Of a stretch of 64,000 bases of DNA, positions 57,400 to 64,000 are shown in pieces. The notes below the pieces were generated by a model. The model saw nothing but the letters and a program-made list of their open reading frames with translations, had not been told where the DNA came from and did not search any database. Origin of the DNA: Cycas panzhihuaensis. Taxonomy: Eukaryota; Cycadophyta. Location: NCBI GenBank assembly GCA_023213395.1, contig CM041465.1, positions 21,762,001-21,826,000 on the forward strand, given 5' to 3'. The position numbers and the translations under genes are program-made. Every line of letters starts with the position of its first letter. Position 1 is the stretch's first letter.

Positions 57400-59825
57400 G
57401 AGACCTGGTTAAGGCATATAATGGAGTAGTCTTGAGTATCTGAATGACTTTCTTTCCCTTGTTTTGGGATTGTGAAGCCAAAGGAGTATGATAGTCAAAG
57501 GAACTCGAGGAAGAGGATGAATTCCTCGTACCCTTCCCTTTAGCTTCTTAAGGGCGAGGGTTTGGGGATCTTCCTTAGTTATGGTTATTCTTTTGTTGGT
57601 GGTTGTGATCACGTTCCCTGTGTTTGGAGAAGGGATCTCTATGGATAGGCTAGTTTAGGCTGGGCCTAGACACCTGTTTAGGGGAAGAGTCACATTGTGG
57701 GACAACCCTAGGATACTGGAACCAACACCACGAATCATCGTAGAAGCATTCTCTATGGATGGAGCACCACTTCTTCTCAAGGGAGGAATCAAGCTTCCTC
57801 ACTTGAGAAGGCTTTGTGTTACCACCCCTAGAAGAAGTAGCTTGGGAATCCTGATGGACTGGCTTGTTAGATGTAGGGGATGAAGGAGCTTGGAGCTTGA
57901 GCTCCTTCATAGTATGTTTGAATGAACGTATGGCCGAAGTGAGAGGATCTAGGGTCTTCTTAGTAGAATGAGAAGAAGACCTAGTGGGTTGCTAGGTTTT
58001 TGTTTCTTATGGTGGTAGAGGTACCTTACATCATTGTGAGGGTTTTAAAGGCTTCTTAAGTCTAGCCTAGATCTCAATGGCCTCAAGTGACAAGCAGTTC
58101 ACTATGGAAAAGTCACACGTAGTTTCCCCCATCTTAAGGACTTCTACGTGGACTTCTGGGTGAAGGGCATTGACAAAGAGGTCCCTCTTCAACTCCTAAG
58201 GCAAAGTCACCTTGGTGGAATGAAGAAGGTCATGGAAATATCTCACAAAGTCACAATTCATTTCATCATGACCCTGTTTAAGAGACAAAAGGGATTTCAT
58301 CCCACTCTCAAATGGATAAGCTACATCAAAGTAGTTGACAAATTTATCCATGAGCTACTGGAATGAAAAAATAGAATGCATGGGCAGGCGATTAAACTAT
58401 TTGAGGGCATTGCCTTGAAGGAATCGCGGAAAACATTTCATGAGGATGTGGTCATAGGCCTAGTAGTCGATGCATACCATAGAGAAACTACGGATATGCT
58501 CTGCAAGGTCCTGCGATGAAGTCCCATCAAATTTGGGGACTTCAAGAGGGTGAGGCAGTAAGTTAGTTCTTAACACCTCGATGGATAAGGGGGTTGACTG
58601 ATAGTCCATAAAGGGACATGTCCTTGACTGGACCATAGGGTCAACAAAAGCTAGAAATAATGGCTGGTAGGTTTGCCTAAATCCTCCTTGGAGGGTTTGG
58701 TTCGAAAGGGGATGTTATCCTCCCACTGCTTTGTGAGAAGGCATGAATCCCACATTCGAAGAAACTTGCATAGGAACGGATGGGTGCGATGGACCCATCC
58801 CTCCTAGAGGGAATGCTTCTTATTGAAAAGGAGCTTGAGGGAAAATGCCTTGGGAAGGAGTTGGTCCTCCTTACAAAGGCGTGATGTGAGGTGCCATACG
58901 AGATAATGGAAAAGAGGGATGAGGGACCAAATTTTTCCCATATGGGCTAGTTGTAGGTGGCACAACCCCATAAGGATGCAAAGGGTCCACCCCATAAGCA
59001 GAAAGAGAGTTCCCTTTACCATGCCCCCACAGTTGAGTGGTGTAACTAGGAGGCATGTAGAGAGAAGAGTCCCTAGGTTGGTATTGGGAGTGTGTGGGGA
59101 TAGATCCCACGTGACTAGAAGTAGGGGGACATGCAGGTCCCCTAGGTCTAGTAGGTGGTGGATAAATGATGGTAGGAGGAGGACTAGTTATTTGACTAGA
59201 CAGGGGCATGCTCAACCCAAGTTGAGAAAAAGGCATACCCTGAGTGGTCCCCAAGGAGCATACACCATTAAGAGAGGAGGAAGAGGTGAGAGGTAGGCTC
59301 ATCATAGGTAAGGTAGTCGAGTGGGATGAGCGAGGTGAGGGAGATGTAGAAGAAGGGAGCACAACACTTCACAAGATGTTCTCAAACCACTTGGGATGTG
59401 GTTGGAGATGGGCGGCTTGAAAACAATGGCTTCAGGCTTCTACTACATCAACGGGAGGGGTATCTACCTAATCGTAATGGGTAGAAGGAGCCTCATATGA
59501 AGTGGACCCCGTAGGATGATCCTCATGAGAATCACTATAGTGGTGGTGAAACTCTAAAGGAGACGAAGGCTCTACTCCATGAGTAGAGGAATGGTGAGAT
59601 TAGGGGTGTTGCTGGTCACCCGGATAATATATAGGATCTTCACTTCCTTGGGTAGACCCTTGGAAGGAAGTGGGTAGCTGAAGGGAATCATACACATAAG
59701 CATGATATGCCCAATCTAAAAGAGATTCCTCCATGATCGAATTGGGATCTGATGTAAGAAGGGAATGATATGAGGGCTCTTCCAACAATGGAGGTAGACC
59801 TCGTAAGCGACGTGAGAATCATCAT
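57400..59825 (-). pseudogene. gag: T3 gag
   Basis: Minus-strand Gag. The N-terminal part near 59600-59825 (SLLDWAYHAYVYDS) is followed by the Pro/Ser-rich stretch 58871-59362 with GYVT-like GVDPLHPYGVVPP, and the capsid block 58040-58400 (QGHDEMNCDF, NALHPEVHVEVLKMG in decayed form). The zinc-finger-like WCSIHRECFYDDSWC is at 57730-57775, and the KVIQ-linker is near 57400-57460. Compared with the palindromic element, the order and spacing of blocks are the same. Frameshifts and stops, for example near 58400-58860, inactivate it. Confidence 0.85.
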
Positions 59826-59971
59826 ATACAAGTCCTACCTATGTGCTAGAAGAAAAGAGAAACAAGGTAGTACACACATTGGGGGCTGCCCAACAAGACC
59901 AAAAGGGAAAGCTACCAAGAGGTAGTAGCACTAATAGGAAAGGGAAAAACAGTAATTCCCTTACTGGCGGG

Positions 59972-59989
59972 GCCTGAGTATGATCACCG
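59972..59989 (-). other. T3 primer binding site, mutated
   Basis: The minus strand reads CGGTGATCATACTCAGGC next to the 5' LTR, a decayed form of the site at 7487. Confidence 0.6.
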
Positions 59990-59990
59990 G

Positions 59991-62369
59991 TGGAATCACA
60001 TCTATGGGATGGTAACTACGCCTGGTTAGGATTAGGTCCATTAATAGAAGGCTCTAAAATGAAGAGTCAATTGAACAAGTGAAGGGAAACACCCACACAA
60101 GGCATCTATGCGTTGAAACGCTAATTCAAGACCCACGAATGGTGCATAACTTCCTTTAGGTAACTTAGTTTTGGTTTTGGAGTAGCACAAATGAGGGATA
60201 TCCTCAGTTTCCTGAGTAACCTCAAAATGCAGGTCTTCCCACCCTTGGATGATTGGAAAGGAAGGGAAAGACCCAATGAGGAAGAAGATCCTCGTGGATG
60301 ATGAAGGGATATGGATAGGATGCATGTAGCTAGCTAAGTAGTGCGGGAGGTATACACTTGTAAGGGTGGTGTTAGGTAACCACCTCATGCACATGACCAA
60401 CCCAAGGTGGAAGGGTATTGGGATTGTTAAGTTGGTATGAATGTGATAGGGTTAGAGGAGGAGGTCTTAGAGGATGAATCCTCCTTGAACTAACCCACCT
60501 AAAGTGCATTTTGGGGGATCCAAGAATGATGGTAAAAGTAATTCCCACCATCCTATGTGTGTAAGAGTCTACCTTCTATGTGCAATAGTGAAACAATATC
60601 TAATTGGTTATGTATGCAAATAAGAGATAAAAGAAGAAGTATATATATAAAAGACAACAAAACATACTTTCTTTTGTTTTCTCTCTAATATAAACCCTCT
60701 CTCTCTTTTCACTTTAAACAAAAGGAAAGGGGACAAGAGAGGCAAACCAATCTAACATACAAGATGCACACTAAGGATGCAAATCCTAATAGGTTGTATG
60801 AAATCAAACGAAAAAAGGAAGAGGATATCAACTATCTTGTACTCTTTCCTAAAGTGCAAGCTAGTATGCATATGCAAATGGATGGTATAGATTAGTTCCC
60901 TTTTATCTTTTCCCTTTATGCTCTTATCTTGCAAATACGCAAACTTAAGAGGTAACTAGAGAAAAGATCTACAAAAAAAAGGTAGCATACCTGGAAAATG
61001 ATGTGGCTAAAATGAAGTCATAGTCTTGCACTGCACCTCCTTCCTCTTTTCCTTCTCCCAACACACAGGCAACGTAGGGACTTCCTTACCTTCCTCGAAG
61101 AAAAAAAGAAGAAAGTAAGAAAGGCAAAGAAAAAGGAACTATGCTAAAAGCTAAAATGACCAAGGAAAAGGAAAGTAAAGAAATGTATCCAAATTGTAGT
61201 GGTTCACCCTTCTCTATGAATGATATGGTAAACCTATAATCACAAAGGTTTTCTACCCTTTTCCAAGGGGATTCTAGAGTGCCAAGCAAATATATGCATA
61301 TATGTAGCTGCTGGGCTAGATTAGAGATAGGTCTTCCTAAGAAACTAGTAGAAAATAATGGATCTATGGTGCTTACAGGTAGATTCCTAGAAGAGTAATG
61401 AAACCTGAAGACAAACTTGCTGAAACTCTTAATAGGGTGTGGAGTAGAAAATTGGAGTGTACCCTTGCTTGGAGAAGCTTGTTGATGAGCCTTCTACTAC
61501 AGATCTAAGCTGGAGAGGGTGGATCTCAGGCTAGAGCATAGGGAACTTAGGTGTTGCCTGGCATTCTTGCAAAAAATTGCCTGTGAAAGAAGAAGAAAAG
61601 AGGAGATTAGGTGGAAGAAGAGGAGGAAAATGAAGTTTTTTTGTGGTTTATACCTAACCCTAGCTTGAATGGATGATTAGAGTTAGGCTAGGACTCGAGA
61701 GGTGCCTAAAGCACATGGCAATTTCATGAAAAAGCAAAAATTACCATGGCAGATTAAAAAATATTTTATGACAGTCTCCCTTTGGAAAACTTCACTGTAC
61801 CACGAAGTTTACTATGGTACCACAACATTTGTTACAGTGTGGTGACAGAGGCAAAATCAACACAGAAACAGGTGCCTGGGAGCACTGAGGGAGGGTACCC
61901 TAAGACTAAGAAGGATTGGCCCTCTATCTAGGTGGCTGGGGATAGTCATATGGAGAGGATGACCTAAACCAAATGGGGTACCATAGTGGTAGGGTTCCCA
62001 GGAAACTGGTAACTGGAATAGGGATGTATAAATCACACATAGCGGGGTTCTAAGGGATGCGATCTGGCAAAGAGGTTGTGAAAAGATCACACAGGTTGAG
62101 TGATGCTTAAGATAACATGGAGGTGCATAGGAGTGTTGTGGAGTGCCATGGGGATGCATGTCTCATAGATCGTCATAGGTTGTAAGAGAATCAAGCAATA
62201 TGATCAAGCAACAGATGCAAGATGATCACTTAAATGTATCAATCAACCATCCAATGAAAGGATGTTTTGATTTACCTTTCTAGAGAAGTGGCAAAGGCAA
62301 AGGATAGAAGAATACTTGTACTCACATGAGTCAACTTGCCAAAACCCCATTCTCGGTAGCTGGGAAATA
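59991..62369 (-). mobile_element. T3 5' LTR (beta type)
   Basis: From TGGAATCACATC at 59991 to GGGAAATA at 62369. Colinear with 45775-48149 over the whole length. It contains the GGTACC-type palindrome near 61785-61812. Confidence 0.92.
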
Positions 62370-62374
62370 GAACC
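62370..62374. repeat. T3 target-site duplication, right
   Basis: GAACC, identical to 45770-45774. Confidence 0.92.
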
Positions 62375-64000
62375 AAATCTAAGAAACAAGATTAATAGTG
62401 TATTTTTCTAAAGAACACCTAAAGGGTATGCCTTTAGAGTTTAGGCTAAATAAAGCAAGTTGACTAATTATATTATGGGTTTTGGGTAGTGTTTTAGTCT
62501 TATTTAGGAAGTAAGAGAGTGTAGAAGTACAAGGTGTTAATGCCAAATGGATATAGCTCAAAAGGAATTCTCTCTCTCTCTCTGTATCCTCTCTTTTTTT
62601 TATCTTTGTCAATAAAAGATTAAGTGAGGGGAGGAAGGGGGTGTGAAGAGAAAGAGTACAAATGACTTATGTAACCTTTCCTAATGATGCATGAAAGAAG
62701 GATAACTATCAAAACCAAAGTTCACTTTTCTAATCCTACCATTATACCTTTGCATGCAAATAGAATGCATAAAGGAGAGTGTAACAAGGGAAAGAAAACC
62801 TTTATATGGGTTTGTCGCCTTTTCTTTTAAGGGGGGGGAAATAAGAGATGCACTAGCTCAAGTTACCCTTTTCTATGTTTATATAAATGGAAAGGAGAAA
62901 TAAGGTCTATGTATACTAATGCCAAAACAAGAGTGTAAATATAAAGATGCTCCCTTTTGCTTTTCCTTTGATGAATGTAGATAAAAAAGTAAATTATTAG
63001 AAGATATATGCAAGTTCAACCAATTTCCTTTTGGGAGGAAAGGGGGAGAAGTAAAGAACAAGGAAGAAGAGAAAAGTTAGAAGGGGTGCACATGGAAACG
63101 AGCTAGTCGATGGAGTGCCTCTCTTTTCCCTTCTTCATTTTCCTTTTACCAGTTACCTTATGCTCCAAGTTGCAATTGACATTGTAGATGAAACCATAGG
63201 TGGGGATTCCTTACCTTCCCCAAAATGTATTATGAAAGAGTAAAGAACTTCAAAGGAAAGCTTCAAAGAAAAATAAATATAAATGAGACAAATATACCTT
63301 CTAGTTCATAACACTATCTTGCTTACTCAAGATAGGTGGTGTTTCCGTATGGACAAATCCTTTCAACAATAAGTAAATGACATGCATGTGCATGTATATG
63401 TAAATATGTGTGTGTATTCTCCACTAAAATAAAGTTTAAAACTTGCTTAATATTTGAAAGAAAGAAATAATTCACTTTACAACTTTCCTTATGTGCCAAA
63501 AATATTCTCCAGGAACTTCCAAGGGGAATAGAAGGGGGGTTTGAAGGTAAGAAAAATGAGAGCCTTGAAATGGTGAACTCCCCTAACTAAGCTACCTCCT
63601 ACATGCTTAGGTACTCCAATAATAGGTTAGAAGAGGATTGAGAGCTCCAAGTAAACAAAAATAGAGATAACTTATAGGAAGTATAAGAAGTTGTAAAAGC
63701 TATAAAAAGCGTAAATGCTACAAACGTTGTAATATTGTAACTTTTGCAAGATATACAAGAAAAGTGTAGATCTTATAAAATAATAAAACATGCAAGAAAA
63801 TTTACTACCAAATAGCATATATAAAGGCTGATTACAAGCATTACAAGGGCTATAAATACTACAATTAGTAGAGGCCCTCGCCCAAGGGGATTCTTGGTGT
63901 GTAGGATGGATACAGAGTAGGAAGCTAAGAGAGGTAGGGGCTACCTTGGAGGATATGGCTATAGGAGCCAAAAATCTAGCCATGAATGCATCTTCTCCCT
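62375..64000 (-). mobile_element. T2 3' LTR, second segment (runs off the window)
   Basis: Continues the alpha LTR exactly where 45769 stopped, colinear with T1 LTR 43375-44985 and 21790-23420. It includes a TC microsatellite at 62568-62584 and the gttgtaaaag-rich stretch near 63690-63760. No conserved coding frame. Confidence 0.85.

Larger units (their letters stand above)
45775..62369 (-). mobile_element. T3, non-autonomous Tat-type element with both LTRs
   Basis: Flanked by GAACC on both sides, with LTRs of 2375 and 2379 bases. In transcript order it has LTR, primer site, gag, protease, a deletion of RT to most of integrase, the antisense aORF, the extra RNase H (split by a solo LTR), PPT and LTR. 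T2 sequence joins in register across it (CTAGAACC to AAATCT). It must have moved with enzymes supplied by another element if the deletion predates insertion. Confidence 0.9.

Noticed and set aside
1-64000. CRISPR arrays, rRNA, riboswitches, bacterial operons
   Set aside because: No regularly spaced repeats, rRNA words or operon structure. The content is plant retrotransposon throughout.

Overview
This window looks like nuclear DNA from a large-genome seed plant. Nearly every base can be assigned to LTR retrotransposons nested inside one another. I see no host gene, rRNA, CRISPR array or prokaryotic feature. I cannot name the species.

Layout. (1) 1-1521: the 5' end of a decayed Ty1/copia element (E1, minus strand) inserted in a Ty3/gypsy LTR. 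(2) 1522-4906 and 16174-21390: T0, an old minus-strand Ty3/gypsy element of Tat/Ogre type. From its 3' end it has an LTR, a polypurine tract, an RNase H gene, a plus-strand antisense gene (aORF), integrase and RNase H, and the end of RT. (3) 4907-16173: a palindromic insertion in intron 1 of the T0 aORF. It reads LTR>gag>protease, then inverted protease<gag<LTR, with an LTR U3 end at both outer borders and 5-bp target duplications that match at four of five bases (TCAAA/TCAAC). (4) 21391-45384: T1, a related minus-strand element inserted into T0 RT. Its own RT is deleted and its gag is split by C2, a young, almost complete Ty1/copia element (34751-42374, target duplication TTTGG). (5) 45385-45769 and 62375-64000: the 3' LTR of T2, inserted in the T1 5' LTR. 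(6) 45775-62369: T3, a complete-ended element (target duplication GAACC) inserted in the T2 LTR. It lacks RT to integrase and is therefore non-autonomous. A solo LTR (48845-51833, target duplication GACAC) splits its RNase H gene.

The gypsy family (T0-T3 and the palindrome) shares LTR termini TGTTTCC...TCCA, a primer site close to TGGCGACCATACTGGGG, and the order LTR-gag-PR-RT-RH-IN-(antisense aORF)-RNase H-PPT-LTR. Comparing three aORF copies gives a gene model with an 8-codon first exon, an intron near 500 bp, a long exon with a plant-mobile-domain-like motif and an acidic/proline-rich linker, an intron of 115-131 bp, and a coiled-coil-like last exon. Because the aORF is antisense to the genomic RNA, its introns would survive retrotransposition.

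Almost all genes are pseudogenes. In-frame stops are mostly explained by C-to-T or G-to-A transitions, as expected for methylated silent repeats. The palindromic insertion and C2 are the youngest residents.
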